From Syntrophaceae bacterium UBA2208 (GTDB taxonomy: Bacteria; Desulfobacterota; BSN033; UBA1163), in NCBI GenBank assembly GCA_002327885.1, contig DCUS01000247.1:21584-74622 (forward strand): a stretch of 53,039 bases of DNA. Direction: 5' to 3'. Every line of letters starts with the position of its first letter. Positions within the stretch are counted from its first letter, which is position 1. This document shows positions 8,694 to 18,167 of the stretch, piece after piece. Made by a program: the position numbers and the translations under genes. Below the pieces are notes generated by a model. It did not search any database, had not been told where the DNA came from, and saw only the letters and a program-made list of their open reading frames with translations.

Positions 8694-9866
8694 TTAGGCG
8701 GTCGGATTCTGTTTGAACCTGAAAACCTTTTTCCCTGGTACAATCCTGATCTTCCGAGGAGCTGCAATCCAAATAGTGAAGCATGCAAAGAGGGCGCAAG
8801 CTATTACGATAATAAAAAAGGGTATATAGTTTCCCACCTGATCGTGAAGAAATCCACCAAACCATACTCCAAACGCTCCGCCGACTGAATAGAGGACGAA
8901 AATCGTCCTAAAGATACTCCCATAGGCTCGCCCCTCAAAAAAATCCGCCGTGATTAGAGGTGGAAGAACTGCCGTTCCAGCATATCCCATACCCAAAAAT
9001 ATGGCAAAAAAGTATGGAGTATAGGGTGAAGAGAGAATCGGGAATGTGATAAGCAATAATAATCCGCATATACAACAGACCATGACTAATGTGAAGGTAA
9101 CCTCCCTTCCAATCCTATCCGATAATGTCCCCCAAAGGATTTTACCCCCGATGCTCACAATGCCGATCATCCCAACGATATAAGAAACAAAGAGGGTCTC
9201 CAAACCCTTGTCGACGAAAAAGGCCACATGGTGCGTCATAATGGACTGACCGATTAAACTGGTGAAAAAAAAGCAGACGCCGAGGGTCCAGAATTGTTTG
9301 GTTAAAATGGCCTGCCGTAATGTCCAAGATCGTGAAGCCCATTTCAAATCAACAATTAAAGGATCCCTCATCATGGTATAATAGATTTCCTGCTCTGTCG
9401 GAATAGATGAGATTATGCGAGGAGGCTTCTTCAAAAAAATGATGGTCATGATAATAACCACTAAAGGGATAAAGAAAGCCATCACTCGGTAAGCCATTCG
9501 CCATCCTATCCCGTTGATTAGGTATTGGATGGAAGGAATGCAGACAAAAATTCCAATTCCTACTCCTGAGGATAGGATCCCTATCGCCAATCCCCTCTTT
9601 TCCTTAAACCAATTCTGTATGACTGTGACATTAGGTACCCACCCCGTAAACCCCGTCCCTATGGCTGCGATGACACCAAAAAAGAAATAAAATTGCCACC
9701 AAGAATGGATCAAACATAAGGCGAGTCCCGATCCCAAAAGCAGTGATCCCAGTACGAAAACTCTTGAGATGTGCAAATTGTTCGGGGGGGGGTCCATCAG
9801 GATGCTCTGCATCTGCTCCCGTGTACTCATAGCCGTAGGATATACACAAAGCTGAGGGTTTGCCAA
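8694..9866 (-). pseudogene. Truncated MFS carrier (OFA-like), probably inactive
   Basis: The frame encodes 390 residues with about ten hydrophobic helices, including the conserved loop after a helix GIGTGFTGWVP-type segment and WGTLSDRIGR between the domain halves. It resembles major facilitator carriers of the oxalate/formate-antiporter or monocarboxylate type. These normally have twelve helices: the first two are missing, and the frame starts at TTG 9866 without a ribosome binding site. A G9 run at 9784-9792 lies where the first loop should be, and alternative frames upstream carry no helices. A better start (ATG 9949, after a G-rich site) ends after 16 codons. Truncation or frameshift is likely. 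Confidence 0.65.
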
Positions 9867-10108
9867 ATCGAAAATTTATAATAGTGTAATAATATCAATC
9901 AGTTAAATACTGTTTTTAGTGGCCATAGAGGCATTATTTTTTGTTTCATGACTCCCCCCCTTTCATCCTATGCCAAAAATAATTCCTATCAACCCACACA
10001 AGGCCGCTCAGAGGCTTTTTTGTAGCCCTTTTGAATTACTGCTCCCCATTTCAAAATCATAAGTTTTTTTCAAAAAAAATTATAAAAATTTATTTATAAA
10101 AATTTATC

Positions 10109-10137
10109 TTGACAAGCTTTTTTTTATATGGTAAAGA
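10109..10137 (+). promoter_or_regulatory. Candidate sigma-70 promoter
   Basis: A perfect TTGACA (10109-10114) is followed after 17 bp by TAAAGA (10132-10137), a weak -10 element. It immediately precedes the direct repeats at 10140-10174, so a repressor bound there would cover the start site. This is the only clear -35 hexamer found upstream of the island. Confidence 0.45.
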
Positions 10138-10139
10138 AA

Positions 10140-10174
10140 AAACGTTTGTTATGTAAGAATAAACGTTTGTTATG
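10140..10174. promoter_or_regulatory. Tandem operator-like repeats
   Basis: The 14-mer AAACGTTTGTTATG occurs at 10140-10153 and again, identically, at 10161-10174. The start-to-start distance is 21 bp, two helical turns. Each copy contains the palindrome AAACGTTT. The position just downstream of a candidate promoter and before the first gene of the island suggests binding by a regulator, possibly the TetR protein at 13179. Confidence 0.6.
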
Positions 10175-10249
10175 ATTATTCGAAAGAAATTCTTTAAGTT
10201 GATTATATTTGTGAGTGGTTATCGACTATTTTCTAAAAGGAGGGTTGCA

Positions 10250-11029
10250 GTGTATAGGACATTGATTTTTGATAATAAAGGATCAATCGGTATCCTAAAA
10301 TTCAATCGTCCTGACGTATTGAATGCACTTAACAAGGAAATGTTTTTAGAAATAATCTCAGTTTGCAGGGAAATTCGAGAAAAAGATTTAGTAAAGATCG
10401 TTATATTGACTGGTATGGGAGATAGGTCTTTTATCGCTGGGACGGATATAAATGAAATGATAAGCCTATCAAGTTTTGAGGCAAGAAAATTTGCTGGTTT
10501 GGCTTTTGAATCAATAAATAGCATAGAAAATTTAGACATACCTACAATTGCGGCAATAAATGGATTCGCACTAGGAGGTGGGTGCGAACTATCTATGGCT
10601 TGTGATGTTCGAATTGCGTCTGATAAGGCAAAATTAGGGCAGCCAGAGACCAACCTCGGCGTAATTCCGGGTTCCGGTGGTACTCAAAGACTTACTAGAT
10701 TAGTAGGACTTTCGAAAGCAAAATGGCTGATCTTCAGTGGTGAAATTATAAATGCCAAAACAGCCCTTGAATTGGGACTCGTGGATTTTGTGGTTCCACA
10801 CGCTCTATTGCTTGATGAAACCATGAAATTAGCTGTCAAGATTTCTGAAAAATCCAAGATTGCCCTTACTCTGGCAAAAACTGCTATTAGTAAAGGATTT
10901 GATGTAGATTTGCAGACAGGACTGAGGTTTGAGACTGAGTGCTTTGCTCAGTGCTTTCAAACTTATGATCAAAAGGAAGGTATGGGGGCTTTTATGGAAA
11001 AGCGAAAGGCAGTTTTCAATGATAAATGA
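10250..11029 (+). CDS. Enoyl-CoA hydratase/isomerase (crotonase)
   Basis: The protein has 259 residues and is a complete crotonase. It probably hydrates a 2-enoyl-CoA to the 3-hydroxyacyl-CoA in the cytoplasm. The oxyanion-hole segment FIAGTDI (61-67) and GFALGGGCEL (105-114) are present, and both catalytic glutamates are conserved: E113 in GGGCEL and E133 in QPETNLG. The start is GTG 10250 with AAGGAGGG at 10237-10244, giving the usual family length. It is the first gene of the island. The stop overlaps the first possible ATG of the next gene, showing translational coupling to the dehydrogenase. Confidence 0.92.
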   Translation: MYRTLIFDNKGSIGILKFNRPDVLNALNKEMFLEIISVCREIREKDLVKIVILTGMGDRSFIAGTDINEMISLSSFEARKFAGLAFESINSIENLDIPTIAAINGFALGGGCELSMACDVRIASDKAKLGQPETNLGVIPGSGGTQRLTRLVGLSKAKWLIFSGEIINAKTALELGLVDFVVPHALLLDETMKLAVKISEKSKIALTLAKTAISKGFDVDLQTGLRFETECFAQCFQTYDQKEGMGAFMEKRKAVFNDK

Positions 11030-11046
11030 GACCAATGGAGATTAAG

Positions 11047-11892
11047 ATGATTTATAAAAATATTTTCATTCAAGGAGCGGGTATAATGGGAGCAGGTATT
11101 GCGCAAGTTTCCGCTCAAGCGGGCATGAATGTAACATTAATGGATTTGTCCGCTGAACTCATTAAAAAAGCTATAGACTCCATCGAAAGGAATTTGCTGC
11201 GGAGCATGGAGAAGGGGAGAATTACACTTCAGGATAAGGCGGACATTTTATCTCGAATTAAATTGAGTACGGACACGGAGGGGGCTAAGGAGGCGGAAAT
11301 AGCCATCGAAGCTGTATTTGAAGATGTTGAGTTGAAAAAAAAGGTTTTTAATGAACTGGATAAAATATGCCCATCACACACCATTCTGGCGTCAAACACC
11401 TCATCAATTCCAATCGGCTTTATTGCATCGTCTATTGCAAGGAAAGAGAAGATTATAGGTCTCCATTTCATGAATCCCGTTCCGGTGATGCGTGGGGTTG
11501 AAATTATTCGGGCGAGAACAACTTCAGATGAAACTTTTAACATCGCTATGGATTTCATTCGTAAGTTAGGAAAAGAGGCTGTAGAAGCCGTTGATTACGC
11601 GGGGTTTATTTGTAGCAGAATTTTGGACGCCATGTTGAACGAGGCAGTGAGATGTGTAATGGATGGTAATAGGCCTGAAGAGGTTGATAAAGCCATGAAA
11701 GTATGTACTAATTTTCCGATGGGTCCTTTAGAGTTGATAGATTTGGCAGGTGCGGATATTGTCCTCCATGGTCTTGAGATAATGGAAGAAGAATTTGGTG
11801 ACAGATACCATCCAGCTCCTTTACTCCGCCAGTTGATTAGATCTGGACATTTGGGGAAAAAGGCTGGGAAGGGATTTTACAACTACACATAA
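11047..11892 (+). CDS. 3-hydroxyacyl-CoA dehydrogenase
   Basis: The protein has 281 residues and catalyses NAD-dependent oxidation of 3-hydroxyacyl-CoA to 3-ketoacyl-CoA. The Rossmann signature IQGAGIMGAGIAQ is at about 8-20, and the catalytic region LASNTSSIPI followed by GLHFMNPVPVM carries the His of the His-Glu dyad. The C-terminal domain ends GKKAGKGFYNY, as in the family. The start is ATG 11047, with GGAG 7 bp upstream; an earlier ATG at 11026 overlaps the hydratase stop. Together with the hydratase before it and the thiolase after it, it makes a compact beta-oxidation cassette. Confidence 0.93.
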   Translation: MIYKNIFIQGAGIMGAGIAQVSAQAGMNVTLMDLSAELIKKAIDSIERNLLRSMEKGRITLQDKADILSRIKLSTDTEGAKEAEIAIEAVFEDVELKKKVFNELDKICPSHTILASNTSSIPIGFIASSIARKEKIIGLHFMNPVPVMRGVEIIRARTTSDETFNIAMDFIRKLGKEAVEAVDYAGFICSRILDAMLNEAVRCVMDGNRPEEVDKAMKVCTNFPMGPLELIDLAGADIVLHGLEIMEEEFGDRYHPAPLLRQLIRSGHLGKKAGKGFYNYT

Positions 11893-11957
11893 AATATTGC
11901 TTGGGGAAAATCTTTAGTTTAACCACAAGTATGCTTTGAAAATCATTTGGGTGAAAG

Positions 11958-13175
11958 ATGGTCAACCGTGATGTTGTTATTGTTAGCGCAGCGAGGACTC
12001 CGTTTGGTAGATATGGTGGGTCTTTGAAGGATTTTGATTATTTTGATCTGGGTGCGATTCCAATGAAAGAAGTATTAAAGAGAGTAAATTTAGAGCCAAA
12101 AATAGTGGGTGAAGTCTTTTGGGGTGTAGGAGATACCTCTGTATGCAAGGATGTCTATACGCCGGTGGCGGCGAGGCAGACTCTGTTGAAGGCAGGTTTA
12201 CCTGCTGAAACGCCTTCTCTCAGTTTAGATAAGGCATGTGTTTCTGCTATGTCAGCCGTAAAACTTGGGATGATGGCGATAAAGCTTGGGGAGATCGAAG
12301 TGGCCATAGGGGGCGGTGCAACCTCCTTCAGCCAGGAGCCCCTCATAGTACGGGGTCTTCGATTTAATGGGTTTCGTTTGGGTGATGTGAAAATGGAAGA
12401 TCCTCTTTATCAGTTAGGGTATAAAGACTTCAATCCGGTTTCAGTGGATACCGACAACGTAGCGGCTGAATTTGGAATTTCAAGAGAAGAACAGGATGAA
12501 TGGGCTTATAGAAGCCATCAAAATTATGGGAAGGCATGGAAAGATGGCAAGTTCAAGAATGAAATCATTCCTTTAGAAATCCAGCAGAAAGGGAAGGAGT
12601 CTTTTATTCTCGATATAGATGAGCAGTATCGACATGACACGACTGTTGAGAAACTGTCCAAATTGAAGCCTATTTATGGATGTAAAGCAGTCACCGCTGG
12701 AAATGCACCGGGCCTGAACGATGGTGCGGCAGCGATGCTTTTCATGAGCAAGAAGAAAGCCAGAGACCTCCACTTAAAGCCAATTGCGACAATTGTAGCG
12801 ATGATCTCCCTTGCGATTAATCCAAATCGGATGCCTGAAGGACCCGGGCTCGCCATTCAGAAGGTATTAGATTTGGCAAAATTGAAACTGGATCAAATAG
12901 ATGTGATTGAGATCAACGAAGCCTTTGCTGCAGTACCCCTGGTGAGTATCGAAGTTCTTTGTCATGGGGATAAGGTCCAAGTAAAAGAGGTTCAGAGGAA
13001 GACCAATATCAACGGAAGTGCTATTGCTATTGGTCACCCCAATACAGCCAGCGGAGCCAGGATCATGATGACCCTGGCTTACGAATTGAGGAGACGTGGA
13101 AAAGGATATGCCGTCGGAGCAATTTGTGGCGGCTTAGCCCAAGCAGATGCATGTCTCATGAAGTATGAAGGGTAA
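11958..13175 (+). CDS. Thiolase (acetyl-CoA C-acyltransferase)
   Basis: The protein has 405 residues and is a thiolase, cleaving 3-ketoacyl-CoA with CoA or condensing two acyl-CoAs. The N-terminal VIVSAARTPFGRYGG, the acyl-accepting Cys in LDKACVSAM (about 93), the His in IAIGHPNTASGARI and the C-terminal Cys in AICGGLAQADACL are all present. The C-terminal glycine-rich motif is altered: most relatives have CGGGGQG, here CGGLAQAD, which may reflect unusual substrate choice. The TetR gene starts 3 bp after the stop, so the two are coupled. Confidence 0.92.
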   Translation: MVNRDVVIVSAARTPFGRYGGSLKDFDYFDLGAIPMKEVLKRVNLEPKIVGEVFWGVGDTSVCKDVYTPVAARQTLLKAGLPAETPSLSLDKACVSAMSAVKLGMMAIKLGEIEVAIGGGATSFSQEPLIVRGLRFNGFRLGDVKMEDPLYQLGYKDFNPVSVDTDNVAAEFGISREEQDEWAYRSHQNYGKAWKDGKFKNEIIPLEIQQKGKESFILDIDEQYRHDTTVEKLSKLKPIYGCKAVTAGNAPGLNDGAAAMLFMSKKKARDLHLKPIATIVAMISLAINPNRMPEGPGLAIQKVLDLAKLKLDQIDVIEINEAFAAVPLVSIEVLCHGDKVQVKEVQRKTNINGSAIAIGHPNTASGARIMMTLAYELRRRGKGYAVGAICGGLAQADACLMKYEG

Positions 13176-13178
13176 ACA

Positions 13179-13850
13179 ATGCCCAAGATGAGGTTAAAGA
13201 ATACCATGCCCAATAAGATATTGAACAGAAAAATCCATGCCCAAGTTGCAAACAAAAAATTGGTAGAGGCGAGGCATAAACAAATTTTCACGGCTGCAAT
13301 AAAGCTTTTTTCCGATCGGGGGTTCCAAAGCACTACGATGCGCGGTATTGCTTCAACTGCCGGGATAAATCTTTCACAATTGTATAATTACATTTCGTCA
13401 AAGGATGATATTTTATATCTTTTTTATAAACATTCCTATGCCCAATGGATGCATTTTTATGACCGATTGGAAGACGAGGAGAAAGATACGGTTGAACTAC
13501 TTAAAGATTTAGTAAAATCGATGTTGCAATATGCGCACAATAAGCCAAAAGAAATACTTACCCTTTATACCGAAACGAGACATTTAAAGCACGACTATCT
13601 TCATTCCGTGCTTGACGCTGAATCCGCAATGATAAAAAAACTGGAATATTTTATAAAGAGAGGAACTAAAGAAGGTGTGTTTAGGGTTAATGATCCATTT
13701 ATCATTGCGAACATCATTCAGTATCTTATCGTAATTGAGGCATTAAGGGGTTGGAGTATTATGGAAAAGTATACTTTTAATAAATATGCTAATCTAATCA
13801 CTGATATTATCTTAGATTTAGTGGGAGTAAAAAACAAACAAAAAGATTAA
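13179..13850 (+). CDS. TetR family transcriptional regulator
   Basis: The protein has 223 residues. The N-terminal helix-turn-helix is clear: a helix at ARHKQIFTAAIKLF, then GFQSTTMRGIASTAGINLSQLYNYISSKDD in separate helices (about 30-75). The C-terminal part is an all-helical ligand domain without recognisable sequence. TetR proteins in acyl-CoA catabolic clusters usually repress the cluster and release DNA on binding an acyl-CoA; that role is inferred. The start has GAAGGG upstream within the end of the thiolase gene. The direct repeats at 10140-10174 are the best candidate target. The first 25 residues are basic and longer than usual. Confidence 0.88.
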   Translation: MPKMRLKNTMPNKILNRKIHAQVANKKLVEARHKQIFTAAIKLFSDRGFQSTTMRGIASTAGINLSQLYNYISSKDDILYLFYKHSYAQWMHFYDRLEDEEKDTVELLKDLVKSMLQYAHNKPKEILTLYTETRHLKHDYLHSVLDAESAMIKKLEYFIKRGTKEGVFRVNDPFIIANIIQYLIVIEALRGWSIMEKYTFNKYANLITDIILDLVGVKNKQKD

Positions 13851-13931
13851 AATAAAGAAATGAATTAGGGTAGAAAAGATTTTTCAACAAAGTAGGAAGA
13901 GAAGCTATTAACAAAAAAGGGAAGAGCGATT

Positions 13932-14771
13932 ATGAACATTAAAGGAGTTGGTATCATAGGGTGCGGACTGATGGGAACGAGTATTGCAGTCGTTTGCTTA
14001 AAAAAAGGGTTTGATATCCTGATGTACGATATTACAAAAGAGATTGTGCAAGATGGGATTAAAAAGATAGAAAAAGTATTAAATAAAACAGAGGGGGGAG
14101 CGGAGAACAGAAAGGCACTTATGAGAAGAGTCAAAGGGACCCTGGAATTACGTGACTTTAATAGTCGCGATATAGTAATTGAGGCAATCGTTGAAAAATT
14201 AGGAGAAAAGACGAAAATATTTGGCGAACTTGATAGAGTGTGCAAAGAAAACGCAATTCTTGCGAGCAACACTTCAAGTCTATCAATAATCGATATTGCA
14301 GCTTCTACAAAAAGAATTGAGCAGGTGCTCGGAATGCATTTTATTGCACCGGCATATATGTTTCCTGTGGTGGAGATTATCAGGACCATCAGGACAAGCG
14401 AAAAGGTTCTAGAGACTGTCAAAGAATTTGGGACTTCATTGGGGATGGAGGTCTTCGTGACTAAAGATTATCCTGGATTTGTGATTAACAACATTCAGAT
14501 ACCGATGCTTCTGCAAGCCGTTCGTGTGTTGGAAAAGGATCTCGCTACAAGGGAGGTAATAGATATGGTGATGACAAAGGGTATGGGACATCGCATTGGT
14601 CCACTAGCGCTTGTCGACTACGTTGGTATCGATACAATATTTAATATGGCACAAAGCATATACGAAGAGACTAAAGATATGATTTGGGCGCCGCCGTTGC
14701 TCTTAAGAAAAATGGTGGCTGCTGGTTGGCTGGGAAGAAAAACAGGAAAAGGATTCTACAGTTATGACTGA
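13932..14771 (+). CDS. 3-hydroxyacyl-CoA dehydrogenase, second copy
   Basis: The protein has 279 residues, with the NAD-binding GIIGCGLMGTSIAVVC near 7-22, the LASNTSSLSIIDIA segment and the catalytic His in LGMHFIAP. It oxidises 3-hydroxyacyl-CoA to the 3-keto ester. It is closer to the dehydrogenase at 37000 than to the one at 11047: residues 244-276 are identical in sequence to the end of that protein although the codons differ. The gene has GGGAAG upstream. The Asn-Thr-Ser and Gly-Lys-Gly-Phe-Tyr motifs are intact, so it should be active. Confidence 0.92.
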   Translation: MNIKGVGIIGCGLMGTSIAVVCLKKGFDILMYDITKEIVQDGIKKIEKVLNKTEGGAENRKALMRRVKGTLELRDFNSRDIVIEAIVEKLGEKTKIFGELDRVCKENAILASNTSSLSIIDIAASTKRIEQVLGMHFIAPAYMFPVVEIIRTIRTSEKVLETVKEFGTSLGMEVFVTKDYPGFVINNIQIPMLLQAVRVLEKDLATREVIDMVMTKGMGHRIGPLALVDYVGIDTIFNMAQSIYEETKDMIWAPPLLLRKMVAAGWLGRKTGKGFYSYD

Positions 14772-14809
14772 GAGGAGACTGAGATTTGTGAAGGGGAGGA
14801 GAGATAAAG

Positions 14810-15613
14810 ATGAGAGTGATTAAAGATTTGGAAGGAAAAGTGGCAATCGTAACAGGCGCCAGTCGTGGCATAGGGAAAGCCATAGCTTTGGGCTTAGCGA
14901 ATGCGGGAGCAAAGGTTATCGTGACCGCAAGAACAGTTGAAGAAAGCGCGATGATTGGGGGGAGCATAATGAAAACTACAGAAGAAATCAAGAAACGAGG
15001 AGGATGGGCGCTCCCGGTACAAACCAATATTGCTGATGAAAGCAGTGTTGAGAGTATGGTGCAAAAAGCTTTAAGTGAAGTAGGAAGAATTGATGTCCTA
15101 ATAAATAACGCGGGTATCAGCGTACGAAAACCTTTCAAGGATCTGACGTTAAAAGAATGGGATTTGGTTTTTCGGATTAATTTGCGGGGCCTTGTGGCAT
15201 GTACAAAATCAGTCTTACCAGCCATGATGGAACAGAGGTGTGGGCATATTGTGAATATATCATCAATCGCGGCGATTACTATTAATTATCCGATCACAGG
15301 GCTGGTCTACGATGTAAGCAAAGCAGCTATTAATAGATTAACCTGGGGGCTTGCTGAAGAAGTAAAAGAATACAATATTGCAGTTAATGCGTTTATGCCA
15401 GAGAATACGAAGAGCGATGGTTGGATGATGGTAAATCCTGAAATTGATAAATCCGAATGGCAAACAACTGATCTGTGGAGTGATAATGTAATTTTTTTGG
15501 TAACAAGAGAACCGCAACAGTTTAATGGGAAAGTCCTAACTGCGCAAGATATTGAAAGGGAAATGGAAGCGATAGGTTGGGACAGGAAAGGTGCTTATAC
15601 AAAAAAATCCTAG
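14810..15613 (+). CDS. Short-chain dehydrogenase/reductase (SDR)
   Basis: The protein has 267 residues and is a classical SDR. It has the TGASRGIGKAI dinucleotide-binding loop (about 16-26), the structural NNAG (near 104), the catalytic Ser in VNISSIA and the YDVSK Tyr-Lys pair. It should carry out NAD(P)-linked interconversion of an alcohol and a ketone; in this context a hydroxy- or keto-acyl-CoA or a ring alcohol is plausible. The start ATG 14810 has GGGGAGGAG at 14793-14801. The C-terminal end is longer than in many SDRs and contains no added motif. Confidence 0.9.
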   Translation: MRVIKDLEGKVAIVTGASRGIGKAIALGLANAGAKVIVTARTVEESAMIGGSIMKTTEEIKKRGGWALPVQTNIADESSVESMVQKALSEVGRIDVLINNAGISVRKPFKDLTLKEWDLVFRINLRGLVACTKSVLPAMMEQRCGHIVNISSIAAITINYPITGLVYDVSKAAINRLTWGLAEEVKEYNIAVNAFMPENTKSDGWMMVNPEIDKSEWQTTDLWSDNVIFLVTREPQQFNGKVLTAQDIEREMEAIGWDRKGAYTKKS

Positions 15614-15678
15614 TCGAGTAAGTTTAGTCAAAAAAGAGGTAAGGGAAAATTGTTGTAGAATACTACTGGAGGATACAG

Positions 15679-16446
15679 ATGCGTGAGTTGGCACTATTGG
15701 CTAAAGAATTGGAAGAGCATCTTCGTCTTAAAACGAGGATCATTGGTTATAAGAAAATCGAGGGGGCTGAAGAGCTTGAAAAAATGGAAGGAGTCACAAG
15801 AATTGATCATTTGTTTACTTTTTGCCAAATCCCATTCATGGCCAGAGTTTCAGGTTTAACGGTTGGAATTACCAAAAATGACAAAATGCTTGGGCGTTGC
15901 ATGAGAATATCGGGATTAAAGGCGGCGACAGAAAAAAGCATGGTGACTGAGGCTGAGGATCTGTCCACAACATGGTTTGGCTCGACCGAGGACGGATTGT
16001 GTCAACAAAAAGATTATCCCCGCATACCTCCTGGTGGGGCAATCGTGGTTGGTCCATTGGCGGATGAGAAGTTTAACCCTGACGTGATCTTGATTTACGG
16101 TAATACAGCCCAGACGATGATGCTAATGTGTGGTTTGCAAAAAGAGAAATATGAGCGGTTTGAATTCTCTTTCATCGGAGAAGGTGCTTGTGCTGACTCA
16201 CTGGCCCGATGTTATGTCTCAAGAAAGCCAGCCGTGGCTATTCCATGCTATGGAGAAAGAATCTTTGGCCAGGTCGCCGACGATGAGATTGTGATTGCTT
16301 TGCCTGCGACTTACATGGAAAGAGCTATTTCAGGATTAAAGAAATTAGCCTCAATCGGGCTAAAATATCCGATCCGTTTCATCGGAGGTGAGGCCGATAT
16401 TACTCCTGTGTTAATGGAATTGTATCCAAAAGCTTTCAAGCGTTAA
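15679..16446 (+). CDS. DUF169 family protein
   Basis: The protein has 255 residues and resembles DUF169 (COG2043), a family without an established function. Features seen include a conserved early segment (KMLGRCMRISGL), a middle segment PRIPPGGAIVVGPL followed by PDVILIYGNTAQTMMLM, then FIGEGACADSLARCYVSRKP and the closing GERIFGQVADDEIVIALP. Several cysteines (C75, C128, C165, C172 region) could bind a metal or cofactor. No signal peptide or membrane segment is present. GGAGG at 15668-15672 fixes the start. It precedes the FAD/iron-sulfur and AOR genes; a paralogue is at 34110. Confidence 0.85.
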   Translation: MRELALLAKELEEHLRLKTRIIGYKKIEGAEELEKMEGVTRIDHLFTFCQIPFMARVSGLTVGITKNDKMLGRCMRISGLKAATEKSMVTEAEDLSTTWFGSTEDGLCQQKDYPRIPPGGAIVVGPLADEKFNPDVILIYGNTAQTMMLMCGLQKEKYERFEFSFIGEGACADSLARCYVSRKPAVAIPCYGERIFGQVADDEIVIALPATYMERAISGLKKLASIGLKYPIRFIGGEADITPVLMELYPKAFKR

Positions 16447-16497
16447 ACCCCAATGATTCTGAAGCAATTTAGAGTAAGGAAAGGGGAAAAGAGGGAG

Positions 16498-18150
16498 ATG
16501 GAGAAAATTAGGATGATTAAGAAAGAACCTCAGGATGAAGTTCCATGCAGAAAAGGATGCCCCGCGGGTATTGATGTACCGAAATTTATTCGTTTGTCTG
16601 AACAGGGTAAATTCGAAGAAGCTCTGGCTGTAATTCGCGAAAATAATCCTTTCCCTTCAGTGACTGGCCACACCTGTCTTGCTTTCTGTGAACGCAAGTG
16701 CCGGCGGGGTGAAATAGATGCACCGGTAGGGATTAATGCTATTGAGCGCTTTATTACTGACCAAGTTAATGGAAAGTTGACAAGAAAAATGGGAAAGAGA
16801 AAGTCCCCAGGTAGCCTTGTCGGTATTGTCGGATCTGGACCAGCAGGATTGACTGCAGCCTATTATTTAGCTGCGCAAGCAGGACATTCCGTAACCGTGT
16901 TTGAGGAGTTTCCAGAGGTAGGAGGGATGATGCGGTATGGAATCCCCTTTTATCGCTTGCCAAAGGAAGTCTTGGCTTATGACGTTGACTATATTAAAGG
17001 CATAGGGATAAATTTTAGAACTAATACGAAGATTGAATCGCCCGATAGACTTCAGAAGGAAGGTTTTGACGCAGTCTTGTGGGCTGCTGGTGCGGGTCAG
17101 GGTTATAAACTTCCAATCCCCGGTGCTGATCTTGTTGGAGTTTTAGTTGGCCTGCCTTTTCTTGAAGCGATCGTCGCGGGAACTGAGGTCAAAGTTGGAA
17201 AGAAAGTTGTCGTCCTTGGAGGTGGCAATGTCGCCTTCGACTGTGCCCGTTCCGCAATGCGATTGGGAGCCTCGAATGTTCGGATCATTTGCCTTGAACC
17301 AAGAGACGCCATGTTAGCTTCCCGTGATGAGATCGAAGAAGCTGAAGAAGAAGGAATCGTGGTTCATCACTCAAACACTGTTAAGAAAATTATCGGCCAT
17401 AACGGGCGCGTTATGGGGGTTGAGTGTGTCAATATAAAAACTTTTTGGTTCGATGATAGAGGTAAGGCTCATATCGATCCTGTCGAGGGTTCTGAATATA
17501 TCCTGCCGTCAGACACAGTTATATTTGCCGTTGGTCAGTTGCCAGACCTTGAACCCATCAGAAGTACCAATATTAAGATGACAGCCCGGGGGACGATAGA
17601 GATTGATCCTTCTTATTTATCAACGAGTAAGAAAGGTGTTTTTGTTGCAGGTGACGTAATAACCGGGACTTCATCCATAATTGAAGCGGTTGCGGCGGGC
17701 AAAAAGGCAGCAATTTCTATTGATAGGTTTCTTGGAAGCAATATTTTGAATTTTAACAATGCGATCTTAAGTGAAGAGTCGTCAAAATGGCTTGGGTTTG
17801 ATGAAAGGATTTTGGACATAGGCCGGCTTTCTCAACCAGTATTGCATGGAAAAGAACGTACTTACAATTTTGATGAAGTAAAACTTGGTTATAGCAAGGA
17901 GATGGCCAAACGAGAAATTAATCGGTGCCTGCACTGCGACCAATCAATCTTATTAGAAGTAGATATAGATAAGTGTACTAACTGCTACACGTGTCAATTA
18001 ACGTGTTCATTGGTATATCAGGGGATGTGTAATCCAGAAAAGGCTCGCATATTAATAGGGCGAGACGAGATAAATTATAGTAGCGAATGTGTTGCGGGTT
18101 GCTCTCTATGTGTTCAGCATTGCCCACAAGACGCCCTCTTGTTAAAGTGA
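16498..18150 (+). CDS. NAD(P)H:acceptor flavoprotein fused to iron-sulfur domains (AOR partner)
   Basis: The protein has 550 residues and three parts. The N-terminal domain, like that of glutamate synthase beta subunit and dihydropyrimidine dehydrogenase, carries PCRKGCPAGIDVPKFI and CLAFCERKCRRGEIDAPVGI, eight-Cys motifs for two [4Fe-4S] clusters. The middle is a flavin and nicotinamide unit with IVGSGPAGLTAAYYLA, VVVLGGGNVAFDCARSA and GVFVAGDVITG. The C-terminal tail (from about 490) has CTNCYTCQLTC and CVAGCSLCVQHCP, two more clusters. It is followed 17 bp later by tungsten AOR, so it probably moves electrons between NAD(P)H and that enzyme. ATG 16498 has GAGGGAG just upstream; ATG 16453 is the alternative. 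Confidence 0.87.
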   Translation: MEKIRMIKKEPQDEVPCRKGCPAGIDVPKFIRLSEQGKFEEALAVIRENNPFPSVTGHTCLAFCERKCRRGEIDAPVGINAIERFITDQVNGKLTRKMGKRKSPGSLVGIVGSGPAGLTAAYYLAAQAGHSVTVFEEFPEVGGMMRYGIPFYRLPKEVLAYDVDYIKGIGINFRTNTKIESPDRLQKEGFDAVLWAAGAGQGYKLPIPGADLVGVLVGLPFLEAIVAGTEVKVGKKVVVLGGGNVAFDCARSAMRLGASNVRIICLEPRDAMLASRDEIEEAEEEGIVVHHSNTVKKIIGHNGRVMGVECVNIKTFWFDDRGKAHIDPVEGSEYILPSDTVIFAVGQLPDLEPIRSTNIKMTARGTIEIDPSYLSTSKKGVFVAGDVITGTSSIIEAVAAGKKAAISIDRFLGSNILNFNNAILSEESSKWLGFDERILDIGRLSQPVLHGKERTYNFDEVKLGYSKEMAKREINRCLHCDQSILLEVDIDKCTNCYTCQLTCSLVYQGMCNPEKARILIGRDEINYSSECVAGCSLCVQHCPQDALLLK

Positions 18151-18167
18151 TAAAAGGAGATATAAAG

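Larger units (their letters stand above)
9867..10249. other. Divergent intergenic region upstream of the catabolic island
   Basis: This AT-rich region lies between the minus-strand MFS remnant and the plus-strand island. It contains a candidate promoter (10109-10137) and two direct repeats (10140-10174), listed separately. An ATG at 10172 opens a frame into the first crotonase, but the first 26 codons look non-homologous and the real start is GTG 10250. Confidence 0.6.

Noticed and set aside
8619..8888. 89-codon plus-strand frame
   Set aside because: Mostly antisense to the MFS C-terminal helices and shows no protein-like pattern of its own.
10172..10249. Upstream ATG extension of the first crotonase
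   Set aside because: It overlaps the second operator-like repeat and adds 26 residues without homology. GTG 10250 has a consensus ribosome binding site and gives the family length.
18087..18167. Extended N-terminus of AOR
   Set aside because: The extension overlaps the Fe-S flavoprotein's Cys codons in another frame; ATG 18168 with AAAAGGAG is the real start.
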